DNA of 64,000 bases from an uncultured Bacteroidales bacterium (GTDB lineage: Bacteria > Bacteroidota > Bacteroidia > Bacteroidales > Bacteroidaceae). Within the stretch, counting starts at the first letter, position 1. The number at the start of each line of letters is the position of its first letter. The notes beneath the pieces were generated by a model. The model was not told the origin of the DNA. It did no database searches and worked only from the letters and a program-made list of their open reading frames with translations. The stretch spans positions 20,675-84,674 of the forward strand of contig CACZCZ010000007.1 of the NCBI GenBank assembly GCA_902779845.1, in the 5' to 3' direction. Shown here piece by piece: positions 35,750 to 44,470 of this stretch. A program made the position numbers and the translations under genes.

Positions 35750-36265
35750 ATGAGCGATCAGACAAGCCTACAAGCCAAGGTGACAGCGCAGTTCAGGGAC
35801 TTCCTCATTGCCCACCAACTCCGACAGACCCGCGAGCGGTTTGCCATCTTAGAAGCGATCTATGATATGGAAGGAACCTTCACGATAGAAGACCTTCAAC
35901 AGACGATGCAGGACCGTCGTTTTCCTGTGGGCATCGCCACGCTCTATCAGACCACACAGCTCATGGTGCAGGCGAACCTACTCATCCGCCATCCCTTCCT
36001 GTCGTCGGCAGCAGTCTTTGAGCGCATCGCAGACGACCGCCCACACAGCTACCAGATTTGCAGCAACTGCCATCGTATCACGCGCATCAAAAGCAAGGAA
36101 CTCGCATCCAGTCTGGAAAGCTACCACACACGGAGCTTCCACATCACACACCGCATCGTCTATGTCTATGGCATCTGCGTCTCCTGTCAGCGACAGGCTC
36201 GCAAGCAACTGAAAATCCATCTGCAACTCTCTGAAAACAAACCAAAAAAACATAGTAAAAAATGA
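35750..36265 (+). CDS. Fur-family transcriptional regulator
   Basis: 171 residues. The N-terminal winged helix is recognisable: LRQTRERFAILEAIYDMEGTFTIEDL and FPVGIATLYQTTQLMVQANLL. The C-terminal dimerisation domain carries metal ligands: DDRPHSYQICSNCHRI with a CxxC and a second pair ICVSCQ. The family includes iron, zinc, manganese and peroxide sensors; the specific metal cannot be read here. It overlaps purA by 4 bases (ATGA), an arrangement common in Bacteroidales, so Fur-like regulation and purine synthesis share one transcript. Confidence 0.88.
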   Translation: MSDQTSLQAKVTAQFRDFLIAHQLRQTRERFAILEAIYDMEGTFTIEDLQQTMQDRRFPVGIATLYQTTQLMVQANLLIRHPFLSSAAVFERIADDRPHSYQICSNCHRITRIKSKELASSLESYHTRSFHITHRIVYVYGICVSCQRQARKQLKIHLQLSENKPKKHSKK

Positions 36266-37533
36266 AACAAGGTCATGTTGACGCCCTCTTAGGAATCGTC
36301 TTCGGCGACGAAGGAAAAGGAAAGGTCGTTGATGTCTTCACCCCCAAATACGACGTTGTAGCCCGCTTCGCAGGCGGTCCCAACGCCGGTCACACCATCA
36401 TCTTCGATGGCAAGAAGTTTGTGCTCCGCTCCATCCCCTCCGGCATCTTCGACGAGGGTAAGCTGAACATCATCGGCAACGGCTGTGTCATCGCCCCCGA
36501 CCTCTTCATGAAGGAGGCACGCGAGCTGGAAGCAGCCGGCTACGACCTGAAGAGCCGCCTGCACATCAGCACCCGCGCTCACCTCATCCTGCCCACACAC
36601 CGCGTCCTCGACCGCGCCTACGAAGCTGCCAAGGGCAAGAACAAGGTTGGCACCACAGGCAAGGGCATAGGCCCCACCTACAGCGAGAAAGCCAGCCGCA
36701 CCGGTCTCCGCGTGGGCGACATCCTCGAGGGCTTCATGGAGAAATACCAGGCGCTGAAAGCACGCCACGAACAGATCCTGCGCGACCTCAACTACACCGA
36801 CTACGACATCGCCGACGAGGAACAGCAGTGGCTGCAGGGCGTGGAATACATGCGACAGTTCCCCCTCACCGACACCGAGATAGAAATCAACCGCCTGCTG
36901 GCCGAAGGCAAGAACGTGCTGGCCGAAGGCGCACAGGGAACGATGCTCGACATCGACCACGGCACCTACCCCTTCGTGAGCTCCAGCAACACCACCACAG
37001 GCGGTGTCTGCACAGGCCTCGGCGTAGGCCCCAACAAGATCCGCGACGTCTTCGGCATCTTCAAGGCCTACAGCACGCGCGTCGGCGCTGGACCTTTCCC
37101 CGTCGAGCTCTTCGACGAGACGGGCGACAAAATACGCGAGATAGGCAATGAGTATGGCGCCGTGACAGGCCGCAACCGCCGCTGCGGATGGGTGGATCTC
37201 GTGGCGCTGAAGTACGCCATCATGATCAACGGCGTCACACAGCTCATCATGATGAAGAGCGATGTCCTCGACGGCTTCCCCACCATCCGCGCCTGTGTGG
37301 CCTACGAGAAGGACGGCGTGCAGGTCACCGACATGCCCTTCGACACCGAAGGTTGGAGCGCCGTCTATCGCGACCTGCCAGGCTGGAGCGAAGACCTCAG
37401 CACCATGACCTCCGAGGATCAGTTCCCCCAGGCCTTCAAGGACTACATCACATTCCTCGAGACCGAACTGCAGACGCCCATCTGCATCCTTTCGGTCGGT
37501 CCCGATCGCGCGCAAACCATTATAAGGAAATAA
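36262..37533 (+). CDS. purA: Adenylosuccinate synthetase
   Basis: PurA joins IMP and aspartate using GTP, first step toward AMP. The 423 residues match the family: GDEGKGKVVD P-loop with catalytic Asp, NAGHTI (catalytic His), TTGKGIGPTYSEKASRTG, QGTMLDIDHGTYPFV, and GRNRRCGWVDLVALKYA. The start ATG 36262 overlaps the fur stop. The transcript ends at a strong hairpin terminator 4 bases past the stop. Confidence 0.97.
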   Translation: MKQGHVDALLGIVFGDEGKGKVVDVFTPKYDVVARFAGGPNAGHTIIFDGKKFVLRSIPSGIFDEGKLNIIGNGCVIAPDLFMKEARELEAAGYDLKSRLHISTRAHLILPTHRVLDRAYEAAKGKNKVGTTGKGIGPTYSEKASRTGLRVGDILEGFMEKYQALKARHEQILRDLNYTDYDIADEEQQWLQGVEYMRQFPLTDTEIEINRLLAEGKNVLAEGAQGTMLDIDHGTYPFVSSSNTTTGGVCTGLGVGPNKIRDVFGIFKAYSTRVGAGPFPVELFDETGDKIREIGNEYGAVTGRNRRCGWVDLVALKYAIMINGVTQLIMMKSDVLDGFPTIRACVAYEKDGVQVTDMPFDTEGWSAVYRDLPGWSEDLSTMTSEDQFPQAFKDYITFLETELQTPICILSVGPDRAQTIIRK

Positions 37534-37536
37534 GAA

Positions 37537-37573
37537 AATCAGGCTGCAAGGACATTGCAGCCTGATTTTTTTT
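37537..37573 (+). terminator. Intrinsic terminator of fur-purA
   Basis: AATCAGGCTGCAA (37537-37549), loop GGACA, then TTGCAGCCTGATT (37555-37567), followed by a run of T. A perfect 13-bp stem. Confidence 0.95.
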
Positions 37574-37639
37574 CAGCTCATGATTAAACCCTTTTGAGAA
37601 TACTGTGTCATACCATTGCCAACCGGAAATGATTGACAC

Positions 37640-40576
37640 ATGAATTTGAGACAATTGATGGCGGTGGGTCTTGCACTCATCGCCATCGCTTTTTTCCCGA
37701 ACACTGCTGTTGCACAGTGGTTTAACGTACGTGGGACCGTCTATGAGAGTTCCACGCTAAAGCCATTGCCCGGTGCCAACGTGCAGGTGAACGATTCAAC
37801 GGGAAAAATGGTAGCGGGCAGACAGAGCCGCGACAACGGACAATTCATGATTCCAGGTGTGCCCGTGGGCAACTACACCCTGAAGGTGTCTTTTATGGGT
37901 TTCAAGACGCAGTCGTTCCAGCTCACCCTGAAAGGTAAAGGCGGCAACAAGAAAGTACAGGACATCCTGCTGAAGGAGGATGCTACGCTCATGGCAGAGG
38001 CCGTCGTGGAAGGGAAGATGCCAGAAATGGTGGTCGTGGATGACACGGTGATGTACAACGCCTCGGCCTTCTCGCTGCCACCGGGGTCGATGGCTGAAGA
38101 CCTGCTGAAGAAGTTGCCGGGCATCGTCATTGACGAAGACGGCAAGATTACGCACAACGGCAAAGAGGTAAGACAGATACTGGTGGATGGCAAGACCTTC
38201 TTCAACAACAACCGCGAGCTGGTGCTGAAGAACATCCCCGCAGAAATCATTGACAAAGTGAAGGCATACGACAAGCAGAGCGATCTGGCACGCATCACCG
38301 GCATTGATGACGGCGAAGAGCAGACGGTGCTGGACCTGGAAATCAAGAAAGACAAGAACCGAGGGTGGTTCGGTCAGGTCATGGGCGGCTACGGCACCGA
38401 GAAGCGCTACCAAGGGCGTGCCAACGTAAACCGCTTCCTGGACAAGCAGAAAGCCAGCGTCGTGGGCAATGCCAACAACACCAACGGCAATGGCATGCAA
38501 GACAACCAGGACGCAGCAGCGAGCCTGAATCTGGAATGGGACAAGCTGGAACTGAACGGCGGCGTGACAGGGCGCTTCAACCAAGCACATGGCAGCTCGT
38601 GGAGCAACTCACAGAATTTCGAGAACCGCAATGCCGCCTATAGCAATCGCGCCAGCAACAACAACAGCCACAGCAATGCCTTCGAGACACGATGGATGAT
38701 TGAATGGAAACCCGACTCGATGACGAACATCATCGTGCGCCCCCAGTTCAACCTCAACCACAGCGGCAGCGACAGCCGAAGCGAAAGCGCCACCTTCAAG
38801 GAGAACCCCTACAACTATGTCAGCGACCCGCTCAAGCAAATCGAAGCGCTACGCCACATCGGCGTGAACCACAATCTAAACGGCAACGGCAGCCACAACA
38901 AAAACATCAGCGGATCTATGTCCATCCAAGTGAACCGCCGTTTGAAGAAGCCCGGGCGCAACATCACCTTAAACCTGAGCGGCGGCCTCAACGAGAGCAA
39001 GGGAAACAGCAGCAGCTACTCGCAAATCGACTACTACCAGCTGCTGGCATACACTGGCGGCGACAGCATCTATCACAAAGTCCAGTACGATGACTCGCGG
39101 AACATAGGCAAGAACTGGTCAGCGCGCTTCTCCTACACCGAGCCCTTGGCCACTGGTCAGTTCCTGCAGTTCTCGTACAACTACTCATGGCGCTACAACG
39201 ACCGCGACCGCACCGTTGCCAGCATCTTTGACCCGAGAGTCGCAGCCAACGCCCTGAACATGGACAACTACGACGGCCATCAGGATTTGGCTACACCAGA
39301 CACCGCTCAGTGCAACTACACGAAAAATCTCTATCAGAATCACGACCTGCGCCTGCAGTACCGCATCATCAACTCGAAGCTGCGCCTGAACGTTGGCCTC
39401 AACCTGCAGCCACAGGTGAACAGCGTCGATTACACAAAGGGCTGGAAGCACTACGACCTCTCGCGCACCATCGTGAACTGGTCGCCGACGGTGAACTTCC
39501 GCTACCGCTTCACCCGGCAGCACCAGGTAGAGGCGCGCTATGGCGGGCAGAGCGGACAGCCCTCCATCACAGACCTCATCCCCGACACGCTCTCCAATGC
39601 CAACCCGCTGAACATCCGTCTGGGAAATCCAGCCCTAAAGCCCTCCTTCACCCACACGCTGCGCGCCGAATGGCGCCTGTCGCAGCCCGACATCCAGCGG
39701 ACCTACAACTTCAACATCGAAGGGCGAGCCACGCAGAACGCCACCGCCAGCCGCACTGAATACAATGACAATACGGGCGGACGTGTGACAATGCCCGTGA
39801 ACATCAACGGCAACTGGAACGGCCGTGCCAACTTCAACTTCAACACCGCCTTCCGCGACCAGCGCTTCCGCATCAACACAAACACTTCCTATAACCACAC
39901 CACCAGCAACGGCTACGTCTATCAGTCGACAACAAAGGAAACGGTGAAGAACGTGACCAACTCAGACAACATCAACCAAACGCTGCGTCTCTCCTACCGC
40001 GAGACCTACGACAACGAGAACACCCTGGAAGTCAACATCCGCGGTTCGGGAGCCTATCACCGCGCACGTTCCACAGCCACTTCGGCCAGCAACCTGGACA
40101 CGTACACCTACTCCTACGGTCTCAGCGCCATCATGAACTTCTGGTTCGGCCTGAACCTCTCCACCGACCTGAACCAAAGCAGCCGTCGCGGTTATGCAGA
40201 CGAGGCCATGAACACCAATCAATGGATTTGGAATGCCCAAGCCTCCTACTCGTTCCTGAAACAGCGTCAGGCCACAGTGACACTGCGCTGGAACGACATC
40301 CTCAGGCAGCGTGATATGGTCAACCGCTCCATCTCTGCCACCTCACGCACTGACTCTGACAGCGAACGCGTGGTGTCCTACGTGATGCTGTCCTTCACCT
40401 ATCGCTTCCATGTCTTTGGTGGACGCAATATGAATGGAGACCGCCAGCGTCGAGGCCGCAACCGCGATGAAGACTTCGACGGCGGCGACCGTGGCTCCCG
40501 TGGCGACGGTGGCGGATTTGGTGGCGGTCGCGGCGGCTTCGGAGGACCTGGAGGCGGTCGCGGCGGAGAGATGTAA
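37640..40576 (+). CDS. Outer-membrane beta-barrel protein with CarboxypepD-regulatory-like domain (TonB receptor-like)
   Basis: 978 residues. Signal peptide MNLRQLMAVGLALIAIAFF ends at VAQ; then a carboxypeptidase-regulatory-like domain (VRGTVYESSTLKPLPGANV...MIPGVPVGNYTLKVSFMGF), a plug-like region with GSMAEDLLKKLPGIVIDEDGKI and RQILVDGKTFF, and an OMP_b-brl_3 type barrel of about 700 residues. No TonB box is obvious. The last 45 residues are a Gly/Arg/Asp-rich tail (DRGSRGDGGG, GGRGGFGGPGGGRGG) after the last barrel strand. This group is widespread in Bacteroidota; the ligand is unknown. It is a single gene between two terminators or promoters. Confidence 0.85.
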   Translation: MNLRQLMAVGLALIAIAFFPNTAVAQWFNVRGTVYESSTLKPLPGANVQVNDSTGKMVAGRQSRDNGQFMIPGVPVGNYTLKVSFMGFKTQSFQLTLKGKGGNKKVQDILLKEDATLMAEAVVEGKMPEMVVVDDTVMYNASAFSLPPGSMAEDLLKKLPGIVIDEDGKITHNGKEVRQILVDGKTFFNNNRELVLKNIPAEIIDKVKAYDKQSDLARITGIDDGEEQTVLDLEIKKDKNRGWFGQVMGGYGTEKRYQGRANVNRFLDKQKASVVGNANNTNGNGMQDNQDAAASLNLEWDKLELNGGVTGRFNQAHGSSWSNSQNFENRNAAYSNRASNNNSHSNAFETRWMIEWKPDSMTNIIVRPQFNLNHSGSDSRSESATFKENPYNYVSDPLKQIEALRHIGVNHNLNGNGSHNKNISGSMSIQVNRRLKKPGRNITLNLSGGLNESKGNSSSYSQIDYYQLLAYTGGDSIYHKVQYDDSRNIGKNWSARFSYTEPLATGQFLQFSYNYSWRYNDRDRTVASIFDPRVAANALNMDNYDGHQDLATPDTAQCNYTKNLYQNHDLRLQYRIINSKLRLNVGLNLQPQVNSVDYTKGWKHYDLSRTIVNWSPTVNFRYRFTRQHQVEARYGGQSGQPSITDLIPDTLSNANPLNIRLGNPALKPSFTHTLRAEWRLSQPDIQRTYNFNIEGRATQNATASRTEYNDNTGGRVTMPVNINGNWNGRANFNFNTAFRDQRFRINTNTSYNHTTSNGYVYQSTTKETVKNVTNSDNINQTLRLSYRETYDNENTLEVNIRGSGAYHRARSTATSASNLDTYTYSYGLSAIMNFWFGLNLSTDLNQSSRRGYADEAMNTNQWIWNAQASYSFLKQRQATVTLRWNDILRQRDMVNRSISATSRTDSDSERVVSYVMLSFTYRFHVFGGRNMNGDRQRRGRNRDEDFDGGDRGSRGDGGGFGGGRGGFGGPGGGRGGEM

Positions 40577-40606
40577 GCAAAGAGAATGCAAAAAAATCGC
40601 GTTTTA

Positions 40607-40638
40607 TTTGCACGAATAAGCAGAAAACCGTACTTTTG
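40607..40638 (+). promoter_or_regulatory. Promoter of the leu operon leader
   Basis: TTTG (40607-40610), exactly 20 bases, then TACTTTTG (40631-40638). The predicted start of transcription is near 40643, about 25 bases before the leader-peptide ATG. Confidence 0.88.
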
Positions 40639-40666
40639 CCCCCGATTTTAAAACATCTCCGCGAAT

Positions 40667-40747
40667 ATGCATTATTCAAACGTCATTATTCTGGCTATTC
40701 TGGACATTCGACTGCGTACAGCAATCGGAAGTGTGGTCAGTGCCTGA
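40667..40747 (+). CDS. leu operon leader peptide (Ile/Leu/Val-rich, 26 residues)
   Basis: A 27-codon frame starting at ATG 40667 and ending at TGA 40745-40747. Eleven of the 26 residues are Ile, Leu or Val, concentrated in NVIILAILDIRL (residues 5-16) with a second VV at 23-24. It lies between a consensus promoter and an intrinsic terminator, upstream of leuA. The codons for residues 20-23 form one strand of an antiterminator. This is the layout of amino-acid attenuators such as those of ilv and leu operons in Enterobacteria; a function as a protein is unlikely. Confidence 0.82.
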   Translation: MHYSNVIILAILDIRLRTAIGSVVSA

Positions 40748-40815
40748 CGCGAAGGTCAAATAGAGCAACGAAACAAAAGAGCCTTTCACACTTCCGAGTG
40801 CATGAAAGGCTTTTT
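40726..40815 (+). promoter_or_regulatory. Transcription attenuator of the leu operon (antiterminator and terminator)
   Basis: Terminator: AGCCTTTCA (40780-40788) pairs with TGAAAGGCT (40803-40811), an inner CACTT/AGTG stem, then TTTTT. Antiterminator: CGGAAGTGTG (40726-40735), within the leader codons, is a perfect 10-bp complement of CACACTTCCG (40787-40796), the loop-side half of the terminator. A small hairpin GTCAG-TGC-CTGAC (40736-40748) sits over the leader stop. A ribosome waiting on the Ile/Leu/Val codons leaves 40726-40735 free and prevents termination; one at the stop codon covers it and permits termination. Confidence 0.82.
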
Positions 40816-40864
40816 CTGTTTTAAATGATAAATGACAATCATTAAATGATAACTATTAAATAGC

Positions 40865-42361
40865 ATGAGCGACAGACTTTTTATTTTCGACACAACACTG
40901 CGCGACGGCGAACAGGTGCCCGGTTGTCAATTGAACACGGTAGAGAAAATCCAGGTTGCAAAAGCACTGGAGCAGCTGGGCGTGGACGTCATCGAAGCGG
41001 GCTTCCCCATCAGCAGCCCGGGCGATTTCAGCAGTGTCATTGAGATCTCCAAGGCTGTAACATGGCCCGTCATCTGTGCACTAACCCGTGCCGTAGAACG
41101 CGACATTGATGTGGCATTTGAGGCTTTGAAGTATGCCAAGCACAAACGTATCCACACGGGCATCGGCACCAGCGATGAGCACATCCTCTATAAGTTCAAC
41201 TCTACGCGCGAGGAGATCCTGGAGCGCGCCGTGGCTGCCACGCGCTATGCCAAGAAATATGTGGATGACGTGGAATTCTACTGCGAGGACGCCGGACGCA
41301 CCGACAACGAGTACCTGGCGCGTGTCGTGGAGGCCGTCATCAAGGCCGGTGCCACCGTGGTGAACATCCCTGACACCACGGGCTACTGTCTGCCACAGGA
41401 GTATTTCGAGAAAATCAAATACCTGAAAGAGCATGTAGATGACATCGACCGCGCCATCATCTCCACTCATTGCCACAACGACCTCGGAATGGCTACGGCC
41501 AACACCTTCAACGGCGTGATGGCTGGCGCCCGACAAGTGGAAGTGACCATCAACGGCATCGGAGAGCGCGCTGGTAACACCTCTCTGGAAGAGATTGCGA
41601 TGATCCTGAGATGCCACAAGGGATTAGGCATTGAGACCAATATCAACACACAGAAGATCTACCCGACCTCGCGACTCGTCTCATCGCTCATGAACATGCC
41701 GATTCAACCGAACAAAGCCATCGTGGGGCGCAATGCCTTTGCGCACAGCAGCGGCATACATCAGGACGGCGTACTGAAAAATGTGCAGACCTACGAGATT
41801 ATGGACCCCAAGGACGTTGGCATTGACGACAACAGCATCGTGCTCACCGCACGCAGTGGTCGCGCGGCCTTGAAACATCGCCTGCACATGAACGGCGTGG
41901 ACCTCGAGGATGAGAAGCTGGACAAGATTTATGAGAAGTTCCTGAATCTGGCCGACCAGAAGAAGGAGGTGACAGACGCCGACGTGCTGATGCTGGCAGG
42001 TGCCGACACCGCCGATGCCCATGCCGTGCGCCTGGATTTCCTGCAAGTGACAACAGGTAAGGGCGTGAAGAGTGTGGCCTCCATCGGTTTGGACATCAGC
42101 GGACAGAAGTTCGAGGCCGCCGCCAGTGGCAACGGCCCTGTAGATGCAGCCATCAAGGCGCTCAAAAAGATTATCATGAAGCAGATGACCCTCAAGGAGT
42201 TCACCATCCAGGCCATCTCCAAAGGCTCCGACGACGTGGGAAAGGTACACATGCAAGTGGAATACGACGGCCAGCTCTACTATGGTTTCGGTGCAAACAC
42301 CGACATCGTGACCGCCAGCGTCGAGGCATATATTGACTGTATCAACAAGTTTAAGAAGTGA
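40865..42361 (+). CDS. leuA: 2-isopropylmalate synthase
   Basis: LeuA condenses acetyl-CoA with 2-ketoisovalerate, first committed step to leucine. 498 residues: [17 protein letters not shown] (metal Asp and catalytic Arg), [28 protein letters not shown] (HxH metal site), [25 protein letters not shown], and the C-terminal LeuA regulatory domain ([20 protein letters not shown]...[10 protein letters not shown]) that binds leucine for feedback control. It starts at ATG 40865 after the attenuator and is followed directly by leuC. Confidence 0.96.
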   Translation: MSDRLFIFDTTLRDGEQVPGCQLNTVEKIQVAKALEQLGVDVIEAGFPISSPGDFSSVIEISKAVTWPVICALTRAVERDIDVAFEALKYAKHKRIHTGIGTSDEHILYKFNSTREEILERAVAATRYAKKYVDDVEFYCEDAGRTDNEYLARVVEAVIKAGATVVNIPDTTGYCLPQEYFEKIKYLKEHVDDIDRAIISTHCHNDLGMATANTFNGVMAGARQVEVTINGIGERAGNTSLEEIAMILRCHKGLGIETNINTQKIYPTSRLVSSLMNMPIQPNKAIVGRNAFAHSSGIHQDGVLKNVQTYEIMDPKDVGIDDNSIVLTARSGRAALKHRLHMNGVDLEDEKLDKIYEKFLNLADQKKEVTDADVLMLAGADTADAHAVRLDFLQVTTGKGVKSVASIGLDISGQKFEAAASGNGPVDAAIKALKKIIMKQMTLKEFTIQAISKGSDDVGKVHMQVEYDGQLYYGFGANTDIVTASVEAYIDCINKFKK

Positions 42362-42366
42362 AGGCC

Positions 42367-43779
42367 ATGAAGACTTTATTCGACAAGATATGGGACGCTC
42401 ATGTGGTGCAGGACATCCCCGACGGCCCTACACAACTCTATATCGACCGCCTCTACATGCACGAGGTGACTTCTCCGCAGGCATTCGACACACTGCGCGA
42501 CAAAGGCATCAGCGTGCTACGCCCACAGCAGATCTTTGCCATGCCTGACCACAACATCCCATCGGCGTTGCCGACGGAAAATGAAAAAGGCATTTCACTC
42601 TCGATCGATGATGAGAAGGGTCGGAAACAGGTTGATGCACTAAAGCGCAACTGTGCGGAGTTCGGAATAAAGCATTTCGACATGGGCACAAAGGACAATG
42701 GCATCATCCATGTTGTAGGACCCGAGAAGGGGCTGTCGCTGCCGGGCATGACGATTGTCTGCGGCGACTCGCACACCAGCACCCACGGTGCTGTCGGCGC
42801 ATTGGCGATGGGCATCGGCACGAGCGAGGTGGCACAGGTGCTGGCCTCACAGTGTATCCTGCAGCAGAAGCCTAAGACCATGAGAATCAATATCGAAGGC
42901 GCACTGGGCGCAGGGGTTACTGCCAAGGACGTAGCCCTCTACATCATGGCACAGATGGGCACAGGCGGTGCCACAGGCTATGCCGTGGAATACGCAGGCA
43001 GCGTCATCCGCGAGATGTCAATGGAGGGACGCCTGACACTCTCCAACCTCTCAATAGAAATGGGCTCGCGCGCCGGCCTCATCGCTCCCGACGAGACCAC
43101 CTTTGCTTATCTGAAAGGGCGAGAATATGCGCCGAAGGGCGAGGCGTGGGACAAGGCAGTGGCAGCATGGAAACAGCTGCGCAGCGATGACGACGCCCTC
43201 TTCGACAAAGAGGTGACCTACCACGCCGAGGACATCGCGCCCCGCATCACCTACGGCACGAATCCGGGGGCAGGCATCGCCATTGACGAATGTATCCCTG
43301 CCCTGTCAGCGGCTTCAGAAGGCGTTGCCAGCGCGGCCGATCTGGCCTACATGGACTTCAAGCCTGGGCAGAAGTTAGAGGGCGTGCCTGTGGACTATGC
43401 CTTCCTGGGCGCCTGCACAAACGGACGCATTGAGGACTTCCGCGCCTTTGCCTCTATCGTAAAAGGCCGCACGAAAGCGCCCGACGTGGTGGCGTGGCTT
43501 GTGCCTGGCTCATGGGCTGTGCGCCAGCAGATTATTGATGAGGGCATCGACAAGATCTTGGAAGAGGCAGGCTTTGAGCTTCGCCTACCCTCATGCTCCG
43601 CCTGCCTGGCCATGAATGCAGACAAGGTGCCCGCCGGCAAGTTGTGCATCAGCACCTCCAACCGCAACTTCGTGGGTCGCCAAGGTCCTGGAGCTCGCAC
43701 CATCCTGGCAAGCCCGCTGACAGTGGCCGCTGCCGCGGTTACGGGCGTAATTACAGATCCGCGGGAGTTCATCGTTTAA
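42367..43779 (+). CDS. leuC: 3-isopropylmalate dehydratase large subunit
   Basis: LeuC with LeuD isomerises 2- to 3-isopropylmalate via a 4Fe-4S cluster. I take ATG 42367 ([14 protein letters not shown]) as the start, 5 bases after the leuA stop; a GTG at 42358 is less likely. 470 residues with [21 protein letters not shown], and the cluster cysteines in [12 protein letters not shown] and [11 protein letters not shown]. The stop codon lies at the beginning of a TTTAAGG tandem repeat. Confidence 0.95.
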   Translation: MKTLFDKIWDAHVVQDIPDGPTQLYIDRLYMHEVTSPQAFDTLRDKGISVLRPQQIFAMPDHNIPSALPTENEKGISLSIDDEKGRKQVDALKRNCAEFGIKHFDMGTKDNGIIHVVGPEKGLSLPGMTIVCGDSHTSTHGAVGALAMGIGTSEVAQVLASQCILQQKPKTMRINIEGALGAGVTAKDVALYIMAQMGTGGATGYAVEYAGSVIREMSMEGRLTLSNLSIEMGSRAGLIAPDETTFAYLKGREYAPKGEAWDKAVAAWKQLRSDDDALFDKEVTYHAEDIAPRITYGTNPGAGIAIDECIPALSAASEGVASAADLAYMDFKPGQKLEGVPVDYAFLGACTNGRIEDFRAFASIVKGRTKAPDVVAWLVPGSWAVRQQIIDEGIDKILEEAGFELRLPSCSACLAMNADKVPAGKLCISTSNRNFVGRQGPGARTILASPLTVAAAAVTGVITDPREFIV

Positions 43780-43810
43780 GGTTTAAAGTTTAAGGTTTAA
43801 AGTTTAAAGA
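43774..43810. repeat. GTTTAAGGTTTAAA tandem repeat between leuC and leuD
   Basis: Five GTTTAA(A/G)G-type units. The first provides the leuC stop codon (TAA 43777-43779). It ends 11 bases before the leuD start. Confidence 0.88.
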
Positions 43811-43821
43811 ATTTATTGTCC

Positions 43822-44448
43822 ATGATGAACAAGCAATTCAATACCATCACCTCCACCTGTATCCCCATCGCCATCGACAACTGCAACACGGATCTCATCA
43901 TCCCTGCCCGCTATCTGGCCAGCACCACACGCGACCCCAAGTTCTTCGGCGATGCATTCATGCACGACTTGCGCTACGATGCCAGCGGCAACGCGGTTCA
44001 TGATTTCGTCATGAATAAGAAAGAATTCTGCGAAGCTCCCCATGAGGGCGTTCACGAGATCATTGTGGCAGGCAAGAACTGGGGCAGCGGTTCCTCGCGC
44101 GAACACGCCGCTTGGGCCATCGCCGGCTACGGTGTGCGCGTGGTCATCAGCAGCAGTTTTGCTGATATCCACCGCAATAACCTGCTGAACTGCTTCGTGC
44201 TGCCCGTCATCGTCAGCCCCGCCTTCCAGCAGGAACTCTTCGACAGCATCGCTGCCGATCCGCAGACGCAGGTGTGCGTAGATCTGCCCGCACAGACCGT
44301 CACGAACCTCGCCACCGGCCACTCCGAACACTTCGACATCAACGGCTACAAGAAGTACTGTCTGATGAACGGCTTGGATGATATTGATTTCTTACTAAAG
44401 AACGTGGGAACCCTCCCCCCTGCCCCTCCCTTGTATGGAGGGGAGTAG
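43822..44448 (+). CDS. leuD: 3-isopropylmalate dehydratase small subunit, with a repeat-derived tail
   Basis: LeuD supplies the swivelling substrate-binding domain. About 208 residues from ATG 43822 (an ATG one codon later is equally possible). Motifs: NCNTDLIIPARYL, KNWGSGSSREHAAWAI, and ADIHRNNLLNCFVLPV. The final residues GTLPPAPPLYGGE are encoded by GC-palindrome copy 10, so the protein has a tail not found in the family. It partners with leuC, directly upstream, and is followed by the second synthase gene. Confidence 0.94.
   Translation: MMNKQFNTITSTCIPIAIDNCNTDLIIPARYLASTTRDPKFFGDAFMHDLRYDASGNAVHDFVMNKKEFCEAPHEGVHEIIVAGKNWGSGSSREHAAWAIAGYGVRVVISSSFADIHRNNLLNCFVLPVIVSPAFQQELFDSIAADPQTQVCVDLPAQTVTNLATGHSEHFDINGYKKYCLMNGLDDIDFLLKNVGTLPPAPPLYGGE
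44408..44446 (+). repeat. GC-palindrome element copy 10 (3' end of leuD, pair with copy 11)
   Basis: GAACCCTCCCCCCTG flank and CCCTCCC-TTGTAT-GGAGGGGAGT core. It supplies the leuD C-terminus and stop (TAG 44446-44448). The inner side carries GTCACCTGTCAAGAATAG, the reverse complement of the arm at copies 2 and 6. Confidence 0.86.
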
Positions 44449-44470
44449 TCACCTGTCAAGAATAGCTTAT

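Noticed and set aside
36289-37515. 408-codon minus-strand open frame
   Set aside because: Mirror of purA; no recognisable domain.
40667-40860. T-box riboswitch ahead of leuA
   Set aside because: No T-box sequence or specifier stem is seen; the leader peptide and antiterminator explain the layout better.
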